Source: Candidatus Sediminicultor sextus
Lineage (GTDB): Bacteria; Atribacterota; Phoenicimicrobiia; Phoenicimicrobiales; Phoenicimicrobiaceae
Length of the DNA stretch: 11,307 bases
NCBI GenBank assembly: GCA_014894735.1
Contig: JADBKX010000094.1
Location: 1 to 11,307, forward strand
Reading direction: 5' to 3'
Every line of letters begins with the position of its first letter. Within the stretch, counting starts at the first letter, position 1. Both the position numbers and the translations under genes were made by a program. Positions 1-6,870 of this stretch are shown piece by piece. Below the pieces are notes generated by a model. That model saw only the letters and a program-made list of their open reading frames with translations, did no database searches and was not told the origin of the DNA.

Positions 1-28
1 GTATTATATGTGCCCAAGAAATAACTCT

Positions 29-84
29 AATTGATGAATTAATTAATTGGTCAATTGGTGAATAGGAGAATTGTTGAATAGGCC
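29..84. repeat. Degenerate tandem repeat upstream of tsaE
   Basis: Two adjacent 16-bp units at 53-68 and 69-84 (AATTGGTGAATAGGAG and AATTGTTGAATAGGCC) match at 13 of 16 positions. A weaker copy lies at 29-44 and a half copy, AATTGGTC, at 45-52. The array ends 3 bp before the tsaE start, so it supplies the tsaE leader and perhaps its ribosome site. Nothing in it resembles a known insertion element. It may simply be replication-slippage sequence. Confidence 0.5.
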
Positions 85-87
85 AAG

Positions 88-564
88 ATGAATTTAACTA
101 TCATTACTAAAAGTCCTGAAGAAACGAAAAATTTAGGGAAAGAAGTAGGTAAATTAGCTAAACGGGGAGACTTATTAGCTTTTTACGGTGAACTGGGTGC
201 AGGTAAAACCTGTTTCATTCAAGGAATATCTCGGGGGTTAGAAGTAAAAGATTATGTCACCAGTCCTTCTTTTACTATTATAAATGAATATCAAGGCAAA
301 ATTCCCATCTTTCATTTTGACCTGTTCAGACTTAATAATGCGGAAGAAATATTAGAATTGAGTTACAAGGAATATTTTTACGGAGAAGGTTTGACAGTTA
401 TTGAGTGGGCTGAGAAGATTGAACAGTTTTTACCCAAAGAACACTTAAAGATCGATATCAAATTTAAAGATCGCTATCAAAGAACAATTTCTTTTATTCC
501 TCAAGGGGATAGATTTAATAATTTTTTAGAGGAACTAAGCAGAATTGAAAATATTAGGGATTGA
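88..564 (+). CDS. tsaE: tRNA t6A biosynthesis ATPase TsaE
   Basis: TsaE is the cytoplasmic P-loop ATPase that works with TsaB and TsaD to place threonylcarbamoyl on A37 of ANN-decoding tRNAs. It is thought to reset the TsaBD complex by ATP hydrolysis. The 158-residue length is normal for the family. Visible signatures are the Walker A loop GELGAGKT at residues 34-41, the TSPSFTIINEY block at 59-69, HFDLFRL at 76-82 and VIEWAEKI at 104-111. The ATG is the only sensible start, because an in-frame TAG stands three codons upstream. The ribosome site is weak: AGGAG lies about 18 nt away and only AATAGG is nearer. The gene heads the t6A cluster, and its 3' end overlaps tsaB by 20 nt, which suggests translational coupling. 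Identity is secure. Confidence 0.95.
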   Translation: MNLTIITKSPEETKNLGKEVGKLAKRGDLLAFYGELGAGKTCFIQGISRGLEVKDYVTSPSFTIINEYQGKIPIFHFDLFRLNNAEEILELSYKEYFYGEGLTVIEWAEKIEQFLPKEHLKIDIKFKDRYQRTISFIPQGDRFNNFLEELSRIENIRD

Positions 565-1246
565 TACTTCGACTAAATTTTGCAATTTAGGTTTAATTGA
601 AGATGAGGATATTCTTATAGAGTGTACTATTAATGGTTTAAAGAAGAAACATTCTTCCATTTTAGTACCTGCTATAAAAAACTTATTAAAAACGATAGAC
701 TTAAAAATTGAAGAAATTAATGGTATCGCTGTTTCTATAGGCCCGGGTTCTTTTACCGGACTCCGCATTGGCTTATGTGTAGCAAAGGGGCTATGTTACG
801 CTCGTTCATTGCCTTTATTGGGAATTCCTACTCTAGATGCCATGGCATTCCCCTTTAAAGAAATTCCCTATCTAATATGTCCCGTTTTAGAATCTAAGAA
901 AGATGAAATATATGATGTGGTATTTCGGGGAGGGGTTAGCCTGCATAAGGTTATGGATTATAAATGTGAAGATATTCAAAGTCTTCTTTTCCGGCTTTCT
1001 CCCTTAAAAGAAAAGATAATCTTCTCAGGAGATGGAATAAAAAAATATCGAGATATTATTAAGGAAAAAATAGGTAAAGATGCTTTGTTTATCGATTCAC
1101 AATTAAATTTACCGGTGGCTACCAGTATTGCTTTTTTAGGTTTAAATAAGCTTAAAAAAGGGGAAGAAGATAATATCTCTACGCTTTCTCCTTTTTATCT
1201 GAGGAAGTCTGAGGCTGAAATTATTTGGGAGAAAAAATATAAGTGA
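545..1246 (+). CDS. tsaB: tRNA t6A biosynthesis protein TsaB
   Basis: TsaB is the inactive ASKHA-fold paralogue of TsaD. It forms the TsaB-TsaD heterodimer and the scaffold for TsaE in t6A synthesis. The protein opens with the family N-terminus MKILGIDTST and carries the conserved block SIGPGSFTGLRIG at residues 64-76. The C-terminal half is diverged, as is usual. Length (233 residues) fits the family. The start codon is TTG, chosen because it gives exactly the expected N-terminus, and an AGAGGA element ends 11 nt upstream of it. The start lies inside the last codons of tsaE in another frame, so translation probably depends on ribosomes finishing tsaE. The gene ends directly before rimI. Confidence 0.93.
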   Translation: MKILGIDTSTKFCNLGLIEDEDILIECTINGLKKKHSSILVPAIKNLLKTIDLKIEEINGIAVSIGPGSFTGLRIGLCVAKGLCYARSLPLLGIPTLDAMAFPFKEIPYLICPVLESKKDEIYDVVFRGGVSLHKVMDYKCEDIQSLLFRLSPLKEKIIFSGDGIKKYRDIIKEKIGKDALFIDSQLNLPVATSIAFLGLNKLKKGEEDNISTLSPFYLRKSEAEIIWEKKYK

Positions 1247-1252
1247 TTGACC

Positions 1253-1717
1253 ATGATTAACAAAAGTTTTACCGGAATAGTTATCAGATCTATGGAAATA
1301 GATGATTTAAAAAAAGTATTAGAGATTGAGGAACAATCTTTTCCCTTTCCCTGGACTCAGGACCTATTTTTTAGCGAATTAACCCGAAATAGATATGCTA
1401 GATACTTCGTGTTAGAGAAAGATAATGAAGTAGTAGGTTATCTTGGTCTTTGGCACAAAGGAAGTAGTTTCCATATTACCAATATTGCTATTACCGAAAA
1501 ATTCCGTAGAAAGGGTTATGGAGAAAAATTATTGAAGTTTATTGAGAAAATAGCTGCTATCTATAGAATTAAGAAAATATCTTTAGAGGTAAGAAGATCA
1601 AATGGTATTGCCCAAGATATGTACAGAAAATATGGCTATAAAGTGATGAGGGTTTTGAGAAATTATTATCAAGAAGAAAGAGAAGATGCCTTAGTTATGG
1701 AAAAGAAATTCGTTTAG
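1253..1717 (+). CDS. rimI: Ribosomal-protein-alanine N-acetyltransferase RimI (GNAT family)
   Basis: RimI transfers acetyl from acetyl-CoA to a protein N-terminus; in E. coli the known substrate is ribosomal protein S18. The single GNAT domain fills the protein (154 residues). Numbering from this ATG, SFPFPW lies at 29-34, the acetyl-CoA loop RRKGYG at 85-90, the LEVRRSN strand at 111-117, and the usual conserved tyrosine at 124 in DMYRKYGY. E112 and Y124 sit where the catalytic pair of RimI is expected. An in-frame TTG directly after the tsaB stop (position 1247) would add two residues. I prefer the ATG because neither codon has a well-spaced ribosome site. RimI commonly sits between tsaB and tsaD, as here. 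The true substrate cannot be read from sequence. Confidence 0.88.
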   Translation: MINKSFTGIVIRSMEIDDLKKVLEIEEQSFPFPWTQDLFFSELTRNRYARYFVLEKDNEVVGYLGLWHKGSSFHITNIAITEKFRRKGYGEKLLKFIEKIAAIYRIKKISLEVRRSNGIAQDMYRKYGYKVMRVLRNYYQEEREDALVMEKKFV

Positions 1718-1749
1718 AAGAATCAGTATATATTGAAAGGAAGAAAAAT

Positions 1750-2772
1750 ATGTCAGATTTAATATTGGGAATTGAAACTTCTTGTGACGAAACAGCAGCT
1801 GCTATTGTAGAAGATGGGAAAAAGATTATTTCGAATGTAGTGGCTTCCCAGATTAGCATTCATCAAAAATATGGAGGAGTAGTCCCTGAAATAGCCTCAC
1901 GTAAACATATGGAGTACATCATTCCGGTAATTGATAAAGCCTTAGACGAATCAGGAAAAAAGATTACTGATTTATCTGCAATAGCAGTAACTTACGGCCC
2001 AGGTTTAATAGGTTCACTCTTGGTGGGATTATCTGTCGCTAAAGCCATGGCTTATGCTCAAAATATACCTTTTATCGGAATAAACCATCTTGAAGCTCAC
2101 ATTTATGCAAATTTATTAGAACATAATGAGATAAAACCTCCTTTTGTTTGTTTAATCGTTTCTGGCGGGCATACATCTTTGGTATATATAAGACATTTTG
2201 GAGAATATAAATTATTAGGCCAGACCAAAGATGATGCAGCAGGAGAGGTTTTTGATAAAATAGCTAAGGTGTTGGACTTGGGTTACCCCGGTGGACCGAT
2301 TACTGAAAAATTAGCTAAAGAAGGAGAGCCTTCCTCAATTAAATTTCCTCGCCCACTTTTAAATGATAAAAGTTACGATTTTAGTTTTAGCGGTCTTAAA
2401 ACCGCAGTAATCTACTATATAAAGGAATTAAAAAAAGAGAATAAAAATATACCTGTTAGCGATATATTAGCTTCTTTCCAACAAGCAGTAATCGATGTCT
2501 TGGTAGGAAAGACTATAAAAGCAGCTTTAAAATTTAAAACTAAACAGATTATATTAGCTGGCGGAGTTGCAGCCAATAGCCTTCTAAGAAAAGAGATAAA
2601 GAAAAAAGCAAATTTATTAAATATAAAGGTTTTTTACCCTTCAATTTTTCTGTGTACGGATAATGCTGCCATGATAGCTTCAGCGGGATATTATAAGTTT
2701 AAGGAAAATAAAAAATCATCTTTAAATTTAGATGCGGTTTCAAGATTACCATTAGAGAGAAAAAACCAGTAA
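1750..2772 (+). CDS. tsaD: tRNA N6-adenosine threonylcarbamoyltransferase TsaD
   Basis: TsaD is the catalytic subunit that moves the threonylcarbamoyl group from threonylcarbamoyl-AMP to A37 of tRNA, forming t6A. It belongs to the Kae1/Qri7 branch of the ASKHA fold and is an iron-type metalloprotein. The N-terminus reads GIETSCDETAAAIV. The metal ligands are visible as H113 and H117 in NHLEAH and D304 in CTDNAAM. The phosphate-binding loops appear as VSGGHTSL (138-145) and LAGGVAANSLLR (269-280). The 340-residue length is standard, and the ATG follows an AAAGGAAG ribosome site. The gene closes the t6A cluster; no convincing terminator follows, so some reading through into groESL is possible. 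Older literature calls this family Gcp, a supposed glycoprotease; that activity is no longer accepted. Confidence 0.97.
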   Translation: MSDLILGIETSCDETAAAIVEDGKKIISNVVASQISIHQKYGGVVPEIASRKHMEYIIPVIDKALDESGKKITDLSAIAVTYGPGLIGSLLVGLSVAKAMAYAQNIPFIGINHLEAHIYANLLEHNEIKPPFVCLIVSGGHTSLVYIRHFGEYKLLGQTKDDAAGEVFDKIAKVLDLGYPGGPITEKLAKEGEPSSIKFPRPLLNDKSYDFSFSGLKTAVIYYIKELKKENKNIPVSDILASFQQAVIDVLVGKTIKAALKFKTKQIILAGGVAANSLLRKEIKKKANLLNIKVFYPSIFLCTDNAAMIASAGYYKFKENKKSSLNLDAVSRLPLERKNQ

Positions 2773-2850
2773 ATAGAAGTAAAAAATCAATAAATAACTT
2801 ATAATCATGAAAAATTGCGGTAGATAGCTAAATATGGCCGATAACGAGGT

Positions 2851-2879
2851 TTGCTTTTCCTAAGAAGTTTATATACTAT
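2851..2879 (+). promoter_or_regulatory. Candidate sigma-70-type promoter of groESL
   Basis: TTGCTT (2851-2856) and TACTAT (2874-2879) are 17 bp apart; TATACT at 2872-2877 is an alternative, better -10 match but with a 15-bp spacer. The predicted start of transcription is just ahead of the CIRCE operator, which fits HrcA repression. Only three of six bases match in the -35 box. Confidence 0.45.
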
Positions 2880-2892
2880 ATATAAGGTAATT

Positions 2893-2919
2893 TTAGCACT
2901 CTTACTATGAGAGTGCTAA
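2893..2919 (+). promoter_or_regulatory. CIRCE operator (HrcA binding site) for groESL
   Basis: TTAGCACTC, a 9-bp spacer and GAGTGCTAA form a perfect match to the CIRCE consensus TTAGCACTC-N9-GAGTGCTAA. It sits 43 bp ahead of the groES start codon and just downstream of the candidate promoter. The established role of this element is binding the heat-shock repressor HrcA, which is released when GroEL is titrated by unfolded protein. hrcA itself is not in the window. Confidence 0.97.
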
Positions 2920-2962
2920 TTAATTTTAAAAATATAAATATTATTAAAGGAGGTTACTGAGT

Positions 2963-3268
2963 ATGAACATTAAGGGATTAAAACCACTAGGAGACCGGGT
3001 ATTAATAAAGCCTATGGTTGAAGAAGAGAAGAGCAAAGGGGGGATTGTTCTTCCGGATACCATTTCTAAAGAAAAACCCCAAGTTGGCGAAGTATTATCA
3101 GTAGGACCTGGCGGTACTAATAAAGAAGGAAAATTAGTTCCTATGACCGTTAAAAAGGGGGATAATGTAGTATACGCAAAATATTCAGGAACAGATATCA
3201 AAGATGATGATGATGAAGATTATCTCCTTTTAAGCGAAAAAGATATTTTAGCTATTATTGAGAAATAA
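2963..3268 (+). CDS. groES: Co-chaperonin GroES
   Basis: GroES is the heptameric lid that caps the GroEL folding chamber in the cytoplasm. The N-terminal LKPLGDRVLIKP block is typical. The mobile loop (about residues 19-33) contains GGIVL, whose hydrophobic tripeptide docks onto GroEL, and it is followed by GEVLSVGPG at 42-50 and the closing strand DILAIIEK. At 101 residues it is slightly longer than the usual 94-97, with an unusually acidic run DDDDED at 81-86 where most members have a shorter turn. A very strong ribosome site, AAAGGAGGT, stands 8 nt before the ATG. The gene is first in the CIRCE-controlled operon with groEL. Confidence 0.97.
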   Translation: MNIKGLKPLGDRVLIKPMVEEEKSKGGIVLPDTISKEKPQVGEVLSVGPGGTNKEGKLVPMTVKKGDNVVYAKYSGTDIKDDDDEDYLLLSEKDILAIIEK

Positions 3269-3272
3269 AGTA

Positions 3273-3296
3273 TAATATTTTTATTTAAAAATATTA
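3273..3296 (+). other. All-A/T inverted repeat between groES and groEL
   Basis: Perfect 10-bp arms, TAATATTTTT (3273-3282) and AAAAATATTA (3287-3296), flank the loop ATTT directly after the groES stop. In RNA this would be a weak stem without a following U-run, so it is not a convincing terminator. It could be an RNA processing or stability element between the two chaperonin genes, or chance in AT-rich DNA. Confidence 0.4.
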
Positions 3297-3360
3297 AAAA
3301 ATGTTATTGAATTTTTAAATGAAAAATGTGATAAATTAGATATAAATGGAGGATAAATAA

Positions 3361-4983
<1,623 letters not shown>

Positions 4984-5010
4984 GTAAGCAAATCAAATTA
5001 GTATATATAG

Positions 5011-5053
5011 AAAACCTCTATGCCAGAAGAGATAAAAGGCATAGAGGTTTTTT
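5011..5053 (+). terminator. Intrinsic terminator after groEL, possibly bidirectional
   Basis: A perfect 14-bp stem (5011-5024 with 5038-5051; core CCTCTATGCC/GGCATAGAGG) closes a 13-nt loop and runs into six T residues. This ends the groESL transcript. Because the stem begins with AAAA, the opposite strand also finishes in TTTT, and the convergent symporter gene stops about 58 bp away with no better terminator of its own. Use in both directions is therefore plausible. Confidence 0.93.
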
Positions 5054-5111
5054 CTTTAGTATGATTAAATAAATTAAAGGTTGTGTATCTACTTACTCCT
5101 CCTGTAAGTGT

Positions 5112-6476
5112 TTATCCTAAAAGTTCTGGATTAGAGAAGTATTCTTTTACTTCTTTAGCCAATACACCACTTAAGAATAGTAAGCCAATCAAGTTAGGAA
5201 TAGCCATAGCTCCATTAAGGGCATCGGTAAGCAGCCAAACAAAAGGAACCTTGAGTACAGCACCCAAGAAAGCAAATATAACAAAAAGCCAGGCATAAGG
5301 TTTAATTACAGCAGGACCTATCATATATCGGGCACATTGTTGGCCATAATAACACCAGGTAATAACGGTGGAGTAACCAAACAGTAAAGAACCAACAGCC
5401 ACAATAGGTCCACCTACTCCTTTTAAAACAGAAGTGAAGGCATAAGCAGTAAGAGCGGTACTGGTAAGACCACCTGATAATTCTACAGATTTGGTCAAAA
5501 CAATAACGAGACCGGTTATAGAACATACAATTAGAGTATCAATAAAAGTCTCCACCATACCAATACTACCTTGACGTGCCGGATATTTAGTTTGGGCAAC
5601 ACCGTGAGCTATACTTCCACTACCTAAGCCAGCTTCGTTGGAGAATATTCCTCTGGCTACACCGTATCTCATGGCTTGAGCTACGGTAGCACCCGCAACA
5701 CCACCAATGGCAGCCCTTCCAGTAAAGGCAGATCTAAATATTTCTCCGAACGCCCAGGGGAGTAAATTGATTTTGGTAATGATAATTATTAATCCCCCTA
5801 TAACATAGAAGACACACATAAAAGGAACTAATAATTCGCATACTTGTCCAATTCGTTTAACTCCTCCCACAACTACTATCCAGACTAAAATAGTTAAGGC
5901 AATACCGGTTACTATTACCGGTATTTTAAAAACACTATTACCCACTAGAGCCATAGAGTTAGTTTGGACCATATCTCCGATACCAAAGGCGGCAATTGCA
6001 CCAAATAAGGCAAAGAGCCAACCCAACCATTTTTGCCCCAGTCCTTTTTCGATAAAATACATCGAACCAGCTGCGTAGGCACCATCTTTATCTTTTATTC
6101 TGTATTTTACACCCAGGGTAGCTTCGCCCATTCTGGTAGCCATTCCGAAAAAGGCAGTAATCCACATCCAGAACAAGGCACCTGGGCCGCCAGCAGCTAC
6201 AGCAGTAGCCACTCCGGCAATATTTCCATTGCCTACTGTAGCAGCCAGAGTGGCAGCAAGAGCCTGGAAAGGAGTAATGTCTCCTTCCCCTCTTTGAGCT
6301 TTATCTTTCTTAAAAGCACCTTTAAAGGTTATTTTCCAGGCATAACCAAGATGAAACAATTGAGGGAAACCTAACTTAAGGGTTAGAAATATTCCCGTAC
6401 CTATCAACATCACTATCATAGGTGGTCCCCAGACAAAATCATCAATAATCGTTAACAAATTCATTATAGCAGTCAT
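5112..6476 (-). CDS. Sodium:alanine/glycine symporter, AGCS family
   Basis: This is an inner-membrane carrier of the alanine-or-glycine:cation symporter family, which imports alanine and/or glycine with sodium or protons. Family signatures are GNGNIAGVATAVAAGGPG at residues 82-99 and RGIFSNEAGLGSGSIAHG at 275-292, followed by a conserved FIDTL segment at 311-315. About ten to eleven hydrophobic segments can be seen, for example near 15-35, 150-167, 185-205, 213-234, 310-328, 355-377, 393-412 and 426-440. The 454-residue length is typical. The first ATG is chosen because GGAGG lies 10 nt upstream; the next ATG, four codons in, is too far from it. The gene lies downstream of, and in the same direction as, the glycine cleavage genes, so glycine is a likely substrate (inference). 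Substrate and ion choice cannot be fixed from sequence. Confidence 0.92.
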   Translation of the reverse strand: MTAIMNLLTIIDDFVWGPPMIVMLIGTGIFLTLKLGFPQLFHLGYAWKITFKGAFKKDKAQRGEGDITPFQALAATLAATVGNGNIAGVATAVAAGGPGALFWMWITAFFGMATRMGEATLGVKYRIKDKDGAYAAGSMYFIEKGLGQKWLGWLFALFGAIAAFGIGDMVQTNSMALVGNSVFKIPVIVTGIALTILVWIVVVGGVKRIGQVCELLVPFMCVFYVIGGLIIIITKINLLPWAFGEIFRSAFTGRAAIGGVAGATVAQAMRYGVARGIFSNEAGLGSGSIAHGVAQTKYPARQGSIGMVETFIDTLIVCSITGLVIVLTKSVELSGGLTSTALTAYAFTSVLKGVGGPIVAVGSLLFGYSTVITWCYYGQQCARYMIGPAVIKPYAWLFVIFAFLGAVLKVPFVWLLTDALNGAMAIPNLIGLLFLSGVLAKEVKEYFSNPELLG

Positions 6477-6567
6477 AAATAAAAAACCTCCATTTCATTT
6501 ATATTGGTTCTAATAGCTTTTTAATTTACGAATAGATACTTAATAAAATATTTACTTTGTGATTTGT

Positions 6568-6625
6568 GTACTGAACTTAGTACTTTTTTAATTTATAAAA
6601 TTGTCGGTTGAAAAGGTACTAAGTT
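6568..6625. repeat. Inverted repeat and dyad in the symporter leader
   Basis: AACTTAGTAC (6574-6583) and GTACTAAGTT (6616-6625) are perfect 10-bp inverted arms around a 32-nt loop. After one mismatch the pairing can continue through a short A/T stretch. The left arm is also part of a smaller dyad, GTACT-N6-AGTAC (6568-6583). This could be an RNA stem in the leader or a pair of operator half-sites on DNA. No U-run follows, so it is not an intrinsic terminator. Confidence 0.5.
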
Positions 6626-6657
6626 TTTAGTGAATAATTAATTTGCCTAAAAGACTA

Positions 6658-6688
6658 ATTATAGTAATCGTAATTTAATTGCTATAAT
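6658..6688. repeat. Imperfect 11-bp inverted repeat overlapping the second mini-ORF
   Basis: ATTATAGTAAT (6658-6668) and ATTGCTATAAT (6678-6688) are inverted copies with one mismatch around a 9-nt loop. In the symporter transcript the stem begins right after the second Shine-Dalgarno motif and would enclose its ATA codon. Base composition is almost entirely A/T, so the stem is weak. Confidence 0.4.
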
Positions 6689-6699
6689 ATCACCTCCTT
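6659..6699 (-). promoter_or_regulatory. Strong Shine-Dalgarno motif 2 with 8-codon ATA frame
   Basis: AAGGAGGTGAT (6689-6699, minus strand) is a full-length complement to the usual 3' end of bacterial 16S rRNA. Seven nucleotides after its GGAGG comes ATA (6683-6685), opening a frame of eight codons (IAIKLRLL by standard reading) and a TAA ending at 6659. No ATG, GTG or TTG is positioned to use this site. ATA is a very poor start codon, so translation is not established; the site may instead hold 30S subunits or mark a decayed gene start. Confidence 0.35.
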
Positions 6700-6705
6700 G
6701 GAAGA

Positions 6706-6748
6706 TTAAAAATAAATTCTGATTCTCTCTATTAATTCACCTCCTCCT
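6706..6748 (-). promoter_or_regulatory. Strong Shine-Dalgarno motif 1 with 8-codon ATA frame
   Basis: AGGAGGAGGTGA (6737-6748, minus strand) is a second strong ribosome-binding sequence 47 bp upstream of the other. Again ATA (6730-6732) follows GGAGG by 7 nt and opens eight codons (IERIRIYF) before TAA ending at 6706. The spacing and frame length are identical to those of motif 2, but the sequence after the motif is only loosely similar. Initiation at ATA is unproven. Confidence 0.35.
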
Positions 6749-6795
6749 ATCTCTAAAAATATTTTTGCAGAAATCATTATTTATTATTTTACTTA

Positions 6796-6824
6796 ATAAT
6801 ATAGTATTCTACACAAAAGTTCAA
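6796..6824 (-). promoter_or_regulatory. Candidate sigma-70-type promoter of the symporter gene
   Basis: On the minus strand TTGAAC (6819-6824) and TATTAT (6796-6801) are separated by exactly 17 bp, matching the consensus boxes at four and five of six bases. Transcription would begin near 6789 and give a leader of about 310 nt. The promoter lies 47 bp beyond the gcvT stop, so the symporter can be expressed apart from the gcv operon. AT-rich sequence produces such matches by chance, hence the moderate confidence. Confidence 0.5.
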
Positions 6825-6870
6825 AATCCTTCTTTTACTGAGAAAAAAAATTGAATTTAAGTGTTTTTTC

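Larger units (their letters stand above)
6477..6870 (-). other. 394-bp intergenic region, probable long leader of the AGCS gene
   Basis: This gap between gcvT and the symporter gene has no ordinary coding frame. On the minus strand it contains, in order, a candidate promoter, two strong Shine-Dalgarno motifs each leading into an ATA-initiated 8-codon frame, an 11-bp imperfect inverted repeat, a 10-bp perfect inverted repeat with a 32-nt loop, and the symporter's own ribosome site. I looked for the glycine riboswitch that often precedes genes of this kind and do not see its conserved core. No terminator-like hairpin with a U-run precedes the coding region. Confidence 0.6.

Noticed and set aside
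1..24. Possible C-terminal tail of an upstream gene (frame 1 reads seven codons to a TAA).
   Set aside because: Too short to support; the other two forward frames are also open at the left edge, so nothing distinguishes a real tail from noise.
2800..2805. Perfect TATAAT after tsaD as a second groESL promoter.
   Set aside because: No -35-like hexamer lies at a suitable distance upstream, and it would place transcription start well ahead of the CIRCE operator.
5091..5109. Small hairpin ACTTAC/GTAAGT with a GGAGG-like loop just after the symporter stop.
   Set aside because: Only a 6-bp stem, no U-run and no start codon following on the minus strand, so neither a terminator nor a ribosome site for a further gene.
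6659..6685. Decayed start of a ribosomal protein S16 gene, because the second mini-ORF reads IAIKLRLL, like the S16 start MAVKIRL.
   Set aside because: The resemblance covers about seven residues only and stops at a TAA; no further S16-like sequence follows in any frame.
6477..6870. Glycine riboswitch upstream of the symporter.
   Set aside because: The expected location and gene context fit, but the conserved GGAGAG and GCGCCGAAGG-type core sequences of that class are not visible on the minus strand.
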